Below are positions 43,439-52,360 of a stretch of 64,000 bases of DNA, in pieces. The position numbers and the translations under genes were made by a program. The notes beneath the pieces are model-generated. The model saw only the letters and a program-made list of their open reading frames with translations. It searched no databases and was not told the DNA's origin. Positions within the stretch are counted from its first letter, which is position 1, and each line of letters begins with the position of its first letter. The DNA is from Spirochaetaceae bacterium (GTDB lineage: Bacteria > Spirochaetota > Spirochaetia > Treponematales > Treponemataceae), in contig JAFQDD010000012.1 in the NCBI GenBank assembly GCA_017416145.1, forward strand, positions 62,001 to 126,000. The letters are read 5' to 3'.

Positions 43439-46400
43439 TTATACCAAGGTTTCCAACTTTTCTCTAATGAAAATGCTTTTTTCCTTTAAGCCGATTTTTC
43501 CAGTTTTCAAAATCAACATATTTGATTTTGCAGGGTCTGGTTGAACAGTTCCTCCACTTTCCGTAATTAAACGCATAAGTTTTTCCATTGAAATATCTGA
43601 AACCTTTGAAAATTCCACAAAAACTTTTCCCATTTTTTCTTTTAACGTAGAAATATGGATTTTTTTACAAATAATTCTAATTTCAGCCAATGCTAACAAA
43701 CTATACACTTCGTCAGGAATTGGACCAAATCTGTCATCAAGTTCTGTGTAAACTGCATCAAGTTCTTCTTTTTTAGAAACTGCTGCAATTTTTTTGTAGA
43801 TTTCCATTTTCGTTTGTGGATTTAAGATATAGGAATCTGGAATAAATCCTGTGTATTCTAGTTCTAGCAATACTTCTTCTTCACCAATATAATTTTCATC
43901 AGAAAGTCGCTGTATAGCTTCCTCTAACAATCGCAAATACAAGTCAAAACCTACAGAATATACGTCTCCTGATTGGTCTTTTCCAAGAAGATTTCCTGCT
44001 CCACGAATCTCCATATCTTTCATAGCAATTTTAAAACCAGAACCTAACTCTGTAAAATCACTAATAACTTGAAGTCGTTTCATGGCAACTTCGGACAAAA
44101 CCTTATTTTCTGGATAAAACATATAAGCGTAAGCTTTTCTGTCACTTCTACCAACACGACCACGAAGCTGATAAAGCTGTGAAACACCATACATATCAGC
44201 TCTATCAATAATAATTGTGTTGACATTTGAAATATCAATTCCGTTTTCTATAATAGTTGTGGCAACTAAAACGTGAAATCCTCCAACCTTAAAACGGCGG
44301 AAAATATCTTCTAATTCTTGTGAAGACATTTTTCCGTGGGCTGTGTCAATTATCATTTCTGGAACAAGATTTTGAAGTTTGATTCTAACTTCCTCCAAAT
44401 CCTCAACCCGATTATGCAAATAGAAAACTTGTCCCCCTCGCTCCACTTCCCGTCTAATGGCAGCTGCAACCCTATCATCATTATATCCGTCAATTACAGT
44501 TTCAATTGGTTGTCGATTGTGAGGTGGCGTTGTTAAAAGACTCATATCCCGAATTTTTAGCAAACTCATATGAAGAGTTCTAGGAATCGGAGTTGCACTC
44601 ATTGCCAAAGAGTCAATATTGGTTTTCATTTCTTTTAATCGCTCTTTGTCTTTAACCCCAAAACGCTGCTCTTCATCAATTATCATAAGCCCCAAATCTT
44701 TGAAAATCACGTCTTTTTGGATAATTCTGTGGGTTCCAATCAAAATATCAACTTCCCCAGATGCAACTTGCTCCAAAATCTTTTTTTGTTCTTTTGGAGG
44801 AACAAAGCGAGAAAGTTGTGCGATTTTCACAGGGAAATTCTCAAAGCGATTTATACAGGATTCATAGTGTTGTTCTGCAAGTAAAGTTGTTGGTGCAAGG
44901 AAAGCAACCTGTTTTCCCCCCATAACAGCTTTGAATGCAGCTCTCATAGCCATTTCAGTTTTTCCATAGCCAACATCACCACAAACTAAGCGATCCATTG
45001 GAACTGGTTTTTCCATATCTTCTTTGATTTCTTTTGAAACTGTGATTTGGTCATCAGTTTCCGTGTATGGAAAAGCTGCTTCAAAAGCAGTTTGCCATTC
45101 TTCATCCTTTGGAAATGCAAAACCTCGAGCGGCTTTTCGCTTTGAATAGAGAGCGATAAGTCGTTCGGCTATTTCTTCTACAGATTTTTTTACCTTGTTT
45201 TTGCGATTTTCCCAAGATTTTGAACCAAGCCTATCAAGCCGAGGAGCATCTCCTTCATTTCCGATATAACGCTGAACAAGATTTACCTGTTCAATGGGAA
45301 TAAAAACTGTTTCCTCATCTGCATATTCAAGGTGGATATAATCTCTTTCATTTTCGAGGGCTTCAACTCGCTCAATTCCAACAAATTTTCCAATTCCGTA
45401 GTTTACGTGAACAACATAATCTCCAGGATTTAATTCAACGAAAGTATCAATAACAGCACTTTTTGCATGTTTTACAGAACGAGGAACGTGTTTTCTTCGT
45501 CCAAAAATCTCATTTTCTTGAATAACAAGTAACTTTTTCTCTGGAAAGCCAAAACCAGCAGAAATTCCAAGAGGAATAATATTAAGTTGTCCTTCAAAAT
45601 TTATCAATAGTTCGTTAATACGAAGAGCTTGATTTTCACTTTCCGCATAGATGAAAATTTTCCAATTTTCAGCAAGTAAACTAGAAATTGTTTCTTTTAA
45701 ATAATTTATATTTCCAAAATAACTTCTAGGAGGATCACATTCTAAAGACAAATTTTGAACAGTTTTTCCTTCTCCAGAATGAATTGTCTTGAAATACACA
45801 GAAGTTTCATAAGAATTTACCAATTTTTCAAAGTTAAACAAAATCATCTGTGGAGCAGGAACAGCTCTTTCCATCCTTGCACTACGGTACAAGGCTAAAT
45901 ACTCTCGCTCATAACTTTCTTGAGCATTTTGTAGTCTGTCATAATCCACATAAAAAACTACAGAATTATCCTTTACGTAATCTAATACCGAATATTTTTT
46001 ATCAAAAATTAGTGGATAAAAGAGTTCTTCTCCCTCTGCTTCACGATTCACCATAAGTTCTGTGGTAAAATTTTCAAAATTTTCCCGAAATTTTTCAGGA
46101 TTTTTTACAGGAATCGCACCAGTTTCATCTTGTCCCACAATAGGATTACAAAAGGCTTCTCCATTTTTTATCAGATTTTCCACAAGTTCATCAGTCCAGA
46201 CAACTTCTTTCATTGGATAAATCACTAGATTTTGCAAACTTGCCTTAGAATTTTGAGTTTCCGAATCAAAAGCTTTTATTTGTTCGATTGTGTCAAAATC
46301 AAAAACAATTCGGTGAGCAAGTTCTTCTCCAGGCATAAAAATGTCTAAAACTTCTCCACGCAAAGCAAATTCGCCTCGAACAGTAACTCGAGGAACCCGA

Positions 46401-46921
46401 ATGTATCCATTTCTTATAAGATTTTCAGAAAGCTTTATAGAATCAAATTCCTGTCCAATCTTAAGCGAAAAAACATTTGATTTTGAATATTCTGGAGAAG
46501 GAACAGGTGTCATAAAAGACCGCTGCGGAATCAAAAAAATTCGAGGCTTATCAGAGACTGTTGCCATCTTTGCTAAGACAGAAGCTCTTTGACCGAAAAT
46601 TACAGAGCCTTTTGCCACAGCTCGATAAGGAACCGTACCCCACCAAGGCAAAACTAAGACATCGCCATCAAAAGAAGTACTTTCTAAATCAGTTTTTAAA
46701 TCTATAACTTCTTTTTCAGAAGGCAAAACAAGAAAAATATCTTTTTTGTAAGTTTTTACATATTCAGCTAAGAAAAAACCTGTTATACTTCCCTGAAAAC
46801 CGTGTATTTCTGTTGGAAAATTTCCCAGATTTGGTTTATTATTAAGAGATGTAATAATTTCTTTTATTAAAATACTTGAACTAATTTCATTTTCTAGTAA
46901 AGAAGATTGTAAGGTATTCAT
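43439..46921 (-). CDS. mfd: Transcription-repair coupling factor
   Basis: Removes RNA polymerase stalled at DNA lesions and recruits UvrA. From the ATG at 46921 it has 1160 residues, the usual length. It shows the UvrB-homology N-terminus (GSITGFFLAEYVKTYKKD), the polymerase-interaction domain (LNPGDYVVHVNYGIGKFVGI), Walker A in CGDVGYGKTEMAMRAA, the DEEQ box (IIDEEQRFG), later helicase motifs (TTIIENGIDISNVNTIIIDR, QLRGRVGRSD) and the C-terminal TRCF domain. The in-frame TTG at 46945 is not favoured. It is divergent from the secreted-protein gene; only 38 bp separate the two starts. Confidence 0.96.
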   Translation of the reverse strand: MNTLQSSLLENEISSSILIKEIITSLNNKPNLGNFPTEIHGFQGSITGFFLAEYVKTYKKDIFLVLPSEKEVIDLKTDLESTSFDGDVLVLPWWGTVPYRAVAKGSVIFGQRASVLAKMATVSDKPRIFLIPQRSFMTPVPSPEYSKSNVFSLKIGQEFDSIKLSENLIRNGYIRVPRVTVRGEFALRGEVLDIFMPGEELAHRIVFDFDTIEQIKAFDSETQNSKASLQNLVIYPMKEVVWTDELVENLIKNGEAFCNPIVGQDETGAIPVKNPEKFRENFENFTTELMVNREAEGEELFYPLIFDKKYSVLDYVKDNSVVFYVDYDRLQNAQESYEREYLALYRSARMERAVPAPQMILFNFEKLVNSYETSVYFKTIHSGEGKTVQNLSLECDPPRSYFGNINYLKETISSLLAENWKIFIYAESENQALRINELLINFEGQLNIIPLGISAGFGFPEKKLLVIQENEIFGRRKHVPRSVKHAKSAVIDTFVELNPGDYVVHVNYGIGKFVGIERVEALENERDYIHLEYADEETVFIPIEQVNLVQRYIGNEGDAPRLDRLGSKSWENRKNKVKKSVEEIAERLIALYSKRKAARGFAFPKDEEWQTAFEAAFPYTETDDQITVSKEIKEDMEKPVPMDRLVCGDVGYGKTEMAMRAAFKAVMGGKQVAFLAPTTLLAEQHYESCINRFENFPVKIAQLSRFVPPKEQKKILEQVASGEVDILIGTHRIIQKDVIFKDLGLMIIDEEQRFGVKDKERLKEMKTNIDSLAMSATPIPRTLHMSLLKIRDMSLLTTPPHNRQPIETVIDGYNDDRVAAAIRREVERGGQVFYLHNRVEDLEEVRIKLQNLVPEMIIDTAHGKMSSQELEDIFRRFKVGGFHVLVATTIIENGIDISNVNTIIIDRADMYGVSQLYQLRGRVGRSDRKAYAYMFYPENKVLSEVAMKRLQVISDFTELGSGFKIAMKDMEIRGAGNLLGKDQSGDVYSVGFDLYLRLLEEAIQRLSDENYIGEEEVLLELEYTGFIPDSYILNPQTKMEIYKKIAAVSKKEELDAVYTELDDRFGPIPDEVYSLLALAEIRIICKKIHISTLKEKMGKVFVEFSKVSDISMEKLMRLITESGGTVQPDPAKSNMLILKTGKIGLKEKSIFIREKLETLV

Positions 46922-46937
46922 CAATTTATTCCGATAA
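46910..46937 (+). promoter_or_regulatory. Possible FliA (sigma28) promoter for the 46960 operon
   Basis: TAAGGTAT (46910-46917), 12 nt, TCCGATAA (46930-46937). This is 13 of 16 matches to TAAAGTTT-N11-GCCGATAA, with one extra spacer base. It overlaps the first codons of mfd on the other strand. A transcript would begin about 16 nt before the GTG at 46960. Confidence 0.4.
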
Positions 46938-46959
46938 TATGACAAATGGAGAATCTGTC

Positions 46960-47928
46960 GTGAAACGTAGTATATTTTTAATTATAACTTTTTTATCAAT
47001 CTTTTGCCATAGCATATTTGCTCAAAATTTAACAAATCAAAATAATGGGATTGATGTTTCTATAAAATATTATAATAAAACAGTTTATTATCCAGAATCA
47101 TCAGAAGAAAATCCGATTTACGTACATATCACAATCGCAAACAACGGAACAGAACCTTTTAGATTCAAACTTGCTGATGATAGAATGTTTAGCATCGATT
47201 TCAACGCCTTTAACGTAAAAAACAAATCATTACCACAACAAGAAAACTTAATAAGCAAAAGAACCACAAGTCAAACTGTTTATTTTAGAGAAATTTCTAT
47301 CGAAAGCGGTGAAGAATATTCATTTATCGAAAATTTAAAAGATTATATTGTAATTGAAGATACTGGAATTTATTACTTCGATTTAAAATTTTATCCAGAA
47401 TTATACAAAAACAAATTAAACTTCATAAAATCAAATCGTCTCACTCTTGATGTTAGACCTAGTCCAGATATTGCAGTTGCAATGCTTCCAACAAATGTTG
47501 CTACTTCTGCGGTTTTGACTCCAGAAGCAATTTCTCCAGACAAAGTTATTGAACAAACAATTATTGCACGTCAACGAGAACTTTGGGATCAATTTTTCTT
47601 GTATATGGATGTGGAACAAATGTTTACAAGAGATGCAGCAAGAGATAGAAAATATCGCACAGCCTCAGCAGATGAACGAACTAGAATGATTGCAAATTAC
47701 AAAGCTGACCTTATGCTCTCAAAAATTGACAATGATATTGTTTCTATTCCAGAACGATTTTCTATCGAAAGAACAACTTATTTTCAGACTGAAGGCACAG
47801 TCACTGTAATTCAATGGTTTAAATACGATACTTTTACAGAAAAAAAACGATATGAATATTTTTTACGCCAAAGAGATGGTATTTGGTTAATTTATGATTA
47901 TCGCGTAGAAAATTTAGGATCAGAATGA
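46960..47928 (+). CDS. Secreted protein of unknown function
   Basis: A 322-residue protein with a signal peptide (VKRSIFLIITFLSIF, cleavage near FAQ). It has an N-terminal beta-sandwich region (IYVHITIANNGTEPFRFKL, SGEEYSFIENLKDYI) and a helical/NTF2-like C-terminal part (RELWDQFFLYMDVEQMF, TVTVIQWFKYDTFTEKKRYE). I do not recognise a named family. I chose GTG at 46960, because ATGGAGA stands 8 nt before it; the ATG at 46939 would put this site inside the gene and a charged tail before the signal peptide. Its stop (TGA) overlaps the next ATG, so the two are coupled. Confidence 0.72.
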   Translation: MKRSIFLIITFLSIFCHSIFAQNLTNQNNGIDVSIKYYNKTVYYPESSEENPIYVHITIANNGTEPFRFKLADDRMFSIDFNAFNVKNKSLPQQENLISKRTTSQTVYFREISIESGEEYSFIENLKDYIVIEDTGIYYFDLKFYPELYKNKLNFIKSNRLTLDVRPSPDIAVAMLPTNVATSAVLTPEAISPDKVIEQTIIARQRELWDQFFLYMDVEQMFTRDAARDRKYRTASADERTRMIANYKADLMLSKIDNDIVSIPERFSIERTTYFQTEGTVTVIQWFKYDTFTEKKRYEYFLRQRDGIWLIYDYRVENLGSE

Positions 47929-49508
47929 AAGCCTTAATTGTTTTAGATGATAAGGAAAAACTATCATCAATAAGTGAAAAGCTTACAAATGCCGGATTTG
48001 ATACAATTTGTTATCAGTGGTTAATGAAAGCTTTAGACAATTTAGAAGAAATATCTCCTCATCTTGTAATTATCAGTGCCGAAGATTATCCTCGCCATTG
48101 GAAAGTTTTTGTCCAACACATAAAGGCTCATTTTAAAGATGATAATACAAAGGTTTTTCTACTAACATCCTCTCTCACCGAAGAAGAACAAAAAAAAGTA
48201 AAATATCTTGGAATTCAAGATATTATCTATGATATCAATACAGATTTACAAAAAGTGATTTCAGCCTTCCCTTTGGAACCAGCACTCACTGCCGAAACGC
48301 TTTCTGAGCCAGTACCAGCCATCACAGACGAATCGCTCCTCGAGCCAGTACCAGCACTCACTGCCGAAACACTTTCTGAACCAGTACCAGCTCTTACAGC
48401 TGAACCAGTTTTAGAGCCAGAACCAGTTCTCACTGCTGAACCGCTTTCTGAGCCAGTACCAGCTCTTACAGCTGAATCACTTTCTGAGCCAGTACCAGCT
48501 CTCATAGCTGAATCGCTTCTTGAGCCAGAACCAGCCATCACTGCTGAACCAGTTCCCGAGCCAGTACCAGTTCTCACAGCTGAACCAGTTCCCGAGCCAG
48601 TACCAGCTCTCACTGCTGAACCAGTTTTAGAGCCAGTACCAGCACTTACAGCCGAAACGCTTTCTGAGCCAGAACCAGCTCTCACAGCTGAACCAGTTCC
48701 CAAGCCAGTACAAACACTCACAGCTGAACTAGTTCCCGAGCCAGTACCAGCTCTCACTGCGGAACCACTTTCAGAGCCAGTACCAGCACTTACAGCCGAA
48801 ACGCTTTCTGAGCCAGAACCAGCTCTCACTGCTGAAACGCTTTCAGAGCCAGAACCAGCACTCACAGCTGAACCAGTTCCCAAGCCAGTACCAGTTCTCA
48901 CTGCTGAACCAGTTTTAGAGCCAGTACAAACACTCACAGCTGAACCGCTTTCTGAGCCAGTACCAGCACTTACAGCCGAAACGCTTTCTGAACCAGTACC
49001 AGTTCTCACTGCTGAACCACTTTCAGAGCCAGTACAAACACTCACAGCTGAACCAGTTTTAGAGCCAGAACCAGCTCTCACTGCTGAACCGCTTTCTGAG
49101 CCAGTACAAACACTTACAGCCGAAACGCTTTCTGAACCAGTACCAGCCCTCACAGCTGAACCAGTTCCCGAGCCAGTACCAGCACTCACTGCTGAACCAG
49201 TTTTAGAGCCAGTACAAACTCTACAAACTGAACCAGTTTTTCAGCGAAAAATCGTATCAAGTTGTGATTTTTTCATTACAAACCCAAGTACAAATAGGAT
49301 AATTTCTGGAAAAGTAAAGAAATACAAATATCCAACTTTAATTTTTATTCCTAACAATCAAGATGAAAAAAAATCTTTACGATTTGGGCAAATTTTTGAA
49401 AATTGTATTTTGAAACAAGTAGTAAATAACAAAGAATTATCCTCAACTCACAGATGCCAAATCCGTGGATTCACTGATAATTCAATAGAATTTTGTCTAC
49501 TACGCTAA
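47925..49508 (+). CDS. Pseudo-receiver protein with 26-copy 12-residue repeat
   Basis: A 527-residue cytoplasmic protein. Residues 1-115 follow a response-regulator receiver fold (ALIVLDD at the acidic pocket, HLVIIS at strand 3, VFLLTSS at strand 4). The phosphoacceptor position appears to be Ser51 instead of Asp, so it is probably a non-phosphorylated pseudo-receiver. Residues 121-439 are 26 full copies plus a partial copy of a Pro/Glu-rich unit of the type LTAEPLSEPVPA. The last 88 residues (QRKIVSSCDFFITNPSTN...) form a small beta domain; PilZ was considered but its RxxxR and D/NxSxxG motifs are absent. It is coupled to the preceding gene and followed by a zinc-ribbon gene. Confidence 0.8.
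   Translation: MKALIVLDDKEKLSSISEKLTNAGFDTICYQWLMKALDNLEEISPHLVIISAEDYPRHWKVFVQHIKAHFKDDNTKVFLLTSSLTEEEQKKVKYLGIQDIIYDINTDLQKVISAFPLEPALTAETLSEPVPAITDESLLEPVPALTAETLSEPVPALTAEPVLEPEPVLTAEPLSEPVPALTAESLSEPVPALIAESLLEPEPAITAEPVPEPVPVLTAEPVPEPVPALTAEPVLEPVPALTAETLSEPEPALTAEPVPKPVQTLTAELVPEPVPALTAEPLSEPVPALTAETLSEPEPALTAETLSEPEPALTAEPVPKPVPVLTAEPVLEPVQTLTAEPLSEPVPALTAETLSEPVPVLTAEPLSEPVQTLTAEPVLEPEPALTAEPLSEPVQTLTAETLSEPVPALTAEPVPEPVPALTAEPVLEPVQTLQTEPVFQRKIVSSCDFFITNPSTNRIISGKVKKYKYPTLIFIPNNQDEKKSLRFGQIFENCILKQVVNNKELSSTHRCQIRGFTDNSIEFCLLR
48285..49241 (+). repeat. 36-bp in-frame tandem repeat, about 26.6 copies
   Basis: Each 36-bp unit encodes 12 residues: L-T-A-E, then one of TLS, PLS, SLS, PVL or PVP, then E/K-P-V/E-P/Q-A/V/T. 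Variants of the two halves are mixed independently. Units such as 15 and 16 are identical at protein level, the mark of repeated unequal recombination. The region is also stop-free on the opposite strand. Confidence 0.97.
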
Positions 49509-49520
49509 ATAAGGTAAAAA

Positions 49521-49910
49521 ATGTCAAATCCCAAAGCCAAATTCTTTTGCGAATATTGTGATACAGAAGTTCCTCAAAAAGCCATAGTTTGTCCAAAATG
49601 CGGACATTTTTTCGCATCAGTACGCTGCCCTCAATGTGGACATACTGGAACCCAACGAGAATTTGCAAACGGATGTAAAGCCTGTGGTTACGCCTTTTCC
49701 AACGGAACAAGTGGCAATTCCACAAACCAAAACAAAAGTCAAACAAAATTACCACCAAAAGCAAGATACAAAACTCGAAAAGCAGCAATTCAAGAAATCC
49801 AAAAGCGAGAAAGCAAAACAATAAAAGAAGATTCTCTTCCTGCTTGGGTTTACATTTTATCAATTTCAATTCTTGGAATTTTGTTATACATTTTAATATC
49901 AAAAAACTAA
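49521..49910 (+). CDS. Zinc-ribbon membrane protein
   Basis: A 129-residue protein. Four CxxC knuckles (Cys 10/13, 24/27, 36/39, 52/55) form two zinc ribbons. A polar Lys-rich linker (60-105) and a single C-terminal membrane helix (about 107-126) follow, so the ribbons face the cytoplasm as a tail-anchored protein. Function unknown. It is the third gene of the run from 46960. Its stop codon directly abuts the last base of the convergent alr gene with no terminator between. Confidence 0.8.
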   Translation: MSNPKAKFFCEYCDTEVPQKAIVCPKCGHFFASVRCPQCGHTGTQREFANGCKACGYAFSNGTSGNSTNQNKSQTKLPPKARYKTRKAAIQEIQKRESKTIKEDSLPAWVYILSISILGILLYILISKN

Positions 49911-51041
49911 TTATTTATTTTTATCAGTGTCCACATAAATTCTTGGTACGCGTTTATTTACACCACAGAGTATTTCATAAGAAATTGTTTCGATACTATT
50001 TGCCAAATCTTCAGCTGTATTGCAATTTTTCTCAGGACCAAAAAATATTACCTTATCCCAACGCTTAACATCGTAATCTTTTCCAAGATAAACCATACAT
50101 TGATCCATACAAATTCGTCCAACAATTGAATACATTCTTCCATTTATCGAAACTTCAAGTCCCGGAGACAAACGGCGCAAAAGCCCATCCGCATAACCAG
50201 CTGGAATCACCCCAATATCACAATCTTCTTTTGCTACCCAAGTTCTATCATAAGAAACAGAGTCACCCTTTTTAAAATGTTTTATTGCAACAATTTGTGA
50301 TGAAAACTCCATTACAGGTTTTAATTCAATCCCCATTTCTTTTGCACAAGAAGAATATCCATAAATTACAATTCCAGGACGCACCATATCAAAATGAGCT
50401 TCTGGATGTAAAAAAATTGCACCACTATTTGAACAATGTAAAATTCCCGGATTTATACCCTCTTTTTTTATTTGTTCAACAGCATATGAAAAATTGCTAA
50501 TTTGCTTTTTTGTATAAGCAATATCATCTTCAAGCAAAGAATCAGCACAAGCAAGATGGGTACAAACACCCTCTAAATACAAACCTTCAGTAAAAGCAAT
50601 TTTTTTTGCTAAAGTGGCAGCCTCTTCTTTTGAACATCCCACTCGTCCCATACCAGTGTCAATTTTTAGATGAACTGGAATTTTTCTGTGCATTGAAATA
50701 GCCACTTCATTTAATTGGTCAATAAATTCTGTATCAAAAACCAAAGGAGTAATAGAATGAACAATCAATGAAGGAATTTCATCTTTTAATGGCAAACTCA
50801 AAGACAAAATCGGTGCTACAATTCCAGCCTCACGAAGCTCAATTCCCTCTGAAATAGAAGCTACCGCCAAAAAAGAAGCTCCAGCCTTCAACGCTGCTAC
50901 AGAAACTCTAACAGCTCCGTGACCATAACCATCAGCTTTTACCGCACAACAAAGTTTTGTGCTAGGTTTTATGTATTTTTTAATGATATTTATATTTTCG
51001 TGTAAATTATCTAAATTAATATGTGCCTGTGTTGCTCTCAT
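49911..51041 (-). CDS. alr: Alanine racemase
   Basis: Interconverts L- and D-alanine for peptidoglycan, using PLP. The 376-residue fold-type III enzyme has the PLP lysine K35 in CCAVKADGYGHGAV, HLKIDTGMGRVG, the catalytic Tyr in SVSYDRTWV, and VGRICMDQCMV. It is a single gene with a sigma70 promoter 8 nt before the ATG and no ribosome site. It ends exactly where the zinc-ribbon gene ends on the other strand. Confidence 0.97.
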   Translation of the reverse strand: MRATQAHINLDNLHENINIIKKYIKPSTKLCCAVKADGYGHGAVRVSVAALKAGASFLAVASISEGIELREAGIVAPILSLSLPLKDEIPSLIVHSITPLVFDTEFIDQLNEVAISMHRKIPVHLKIDTGMGRVGCSKEEAATLAKKIAFTEGLYLEGVCTHLACADSLLEDDIAYTKKQISNFSYAVEQIKKEGINPGILHCSNSGAIFLHPEAHFDMVRPGIVIYGYSSCAKEMGIELKPVMEFSSQIVAIKHFKKGDSVSYDRTWVAKEDCDIGVIPAGYADGLLRRLSPGLEVSINGRMYSIVGRICMDQCMVYLGKDYDVKRWDKVIFFGPEKNCNTAEDLANSIETISYEILCGVNKRVPRIYVDTDKNK

Positions 51042-51049
51042 TTGTTTTT

Positions 51050-51079
51050 ATAATACTTCAATTATCATTTTCTATTCAA
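51050..51079 (-). promoter_or_regulatory. Promoter of alr
   Basis: On the minus strand TTGAAT (51079-51074), 18 nt, TATTAT (51055-51050), then 8 nt to the ATG at 51041. Leaderless geometry. Confidence 0.55.
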
Positions 51080-51200
51080 GTAGATTTTTTGAAAAGAATG
51101 TTGAAAGAATAATGGAAGTTTACTGTAATTACTTGCGTGGGATAAGAAAATATTATATATTTACTATATATATGGATTTTTAAAATTGTGAGGCTTTACT

Positions 51201-52340
51201 ATGAAAAAGCAAATAATTGGCATACTATCTTTAATTATAATACTACTATCTTTTCTCGGATGTAATTCAACTTCTGGAAACCTAGAAACCTCTGACGTTA
51301 TTCCTGTAGTAGAAAATAATCCATCCGAAGAAAAAGTTGAACCTCAAGTGGATAATACTCCTCTATCACCTGTTGTAGAATCTGAGAAAGAAACTTCTAA
51401 AGTTTTTGAAACTTCAGAAAATCTTGCTAAATCTGAAACTACAGAAATTACTGACAACTTCTCTGATGATTCTCTTGATGTTATTGTTGAAAGCGAATTT
51501 CCGACTGAACAAGTTGTACAACTTACCGCAGTTGAAATGTATCAAAATTTTGTTGCAGGATGTGTCTTAGAACCTACATCTACTCCAAAGCAAATTTCAA
51601 AAAACAAAAAATTTGCAACACCATTTTCTGTAAAATGTACAAAGGATGGAAATCCAGTTCCAAATATGCTGATTTCTGTAAAATATCCTGCTGCTCAAAC
51701 AAACGGTCTAATTTCCTTTGGACAAACAATTATCGAAACAAATGAAAATGGAATTGCTTCCTTTACACCAACAAATACAAGTTTTTCTTGCAATTCAGAA
51801 GTGTATTTCTATCTCACTCCAGAAACAGAAGATTCTGAAACCTTAGAATATGCAGAAAAAAATGCTATTTCAATTCCATACAAAGTAATTACAAACCGAT
51901 TTTACGATTCTGGAATCTTAGCAATTGCTGATTACAACGCATCAAACAAAGCTTTATCAACAAACACAACTGCAACGGCTTTGCAACCACCACTTAGAAA
52001 AGCAGGTTTCCAAACTATTGGAAATGCTCCTTTTGATGCAAGTATTATTACCAGTAAGAATCTTTACAATCAGGCAAAAAGCATATTAGGAAATACAGTT
52101 TCTTTTATGGTTTACGGTACAGTAAAATATGCTGAACCAGCTGAAAAACTAGAAAACGGACAATACATTGTAACCTTTGTTACAAATTTTGCTGTGATGA
52201 ACCTAAGAGACGGCAAAATTGTTTATCAAACAGAATTTTTAACAACTGAAACAGGTGCTTCAGAATGGGAAGCCACAAATAAATTACGTACACAAACAAT
52301 TCCTGCAATTATTACAGAAAAAATAATCTACGGAATTTAA
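51201..52340 (+). CDS. Lipoprotein of unknown function
   Basis: A 379-residue lipoprotein; lipobox F-L-G-C with the modified cysteine at 21. A Glu/Ser/Thr-rich disordered linker runs to about 110. An Ig-like beta domain follows at 115-235 (FATPFSVKCTKDGNPVPNML, ENGIASFTPTNTSFSC). The C-terminal domain (240-379) resembles LPP20/CsgG-type folds in style (FYDSGILAIADYNASNKAL, VSFMVYGTVKYAEPAEKL), but I cannot name the family. GAGG precedes the ATG. thrC starts 20 bp after its stop, so they may share a transcript. Confidence 0.78.
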   Translation: MKKQIIGILSLIIILLSFLGCNSTSGNLETSDVIPVVENNPSEEKVEPQVDNTPLSPVVESEKETSKVFETSENLAKSETTEITDNFSDDSLDVIVESEFPTEQVVQLTAVEMYQNFVAGCVLEPTSTPKQISKNKKFATPFSVKCTKDGNPVPNMLISVKYPAAQTNGLISFGQTIIETNENGIASFTPTNTSFSCNSEVYFYLTPETEDSETLEYAEKNAISIPYKVITNRFYDSGILAIADYNASNKALSTNTTATALQPPLRKAGFQTIGNAPFDASIITSKNLYNQAKSILGNTVSFMVYGTVKYAEPAEKLENGQYIVTFVTNFAVMNLRDGKIVYQTEFLTTETGASEWEATNKLRTQTIPAIITEKIIYGI

Positions 52341-52360
52341 TATATTATAAGGAAATAACA

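Noticed and set aside
48227-49189. A 320-codon open frame on the minus strand through the repeat region, Ser/Gly/Thr-rich
   Set aside because: It exists only because the 36-bp repeat has no stop codon in that frame; there is no ribosome site or promoter, and composition mirrors the plus-strand repeat.
48285-49241. Possible CRISPR array
   Set aside because: The 36-bp units follow each other without spacers, are imperfect, and lie in frame inside a protein-coding gene; no cas genes are present.
49242-49508. PilZ (cyclic di-GMP binding) domain at the end of the repeat protein
   Set aside because: Size and strand pattern are suggestive but the RxxxR and D/NxSxxG ligand motifs are missing, so no ligand claim is made.
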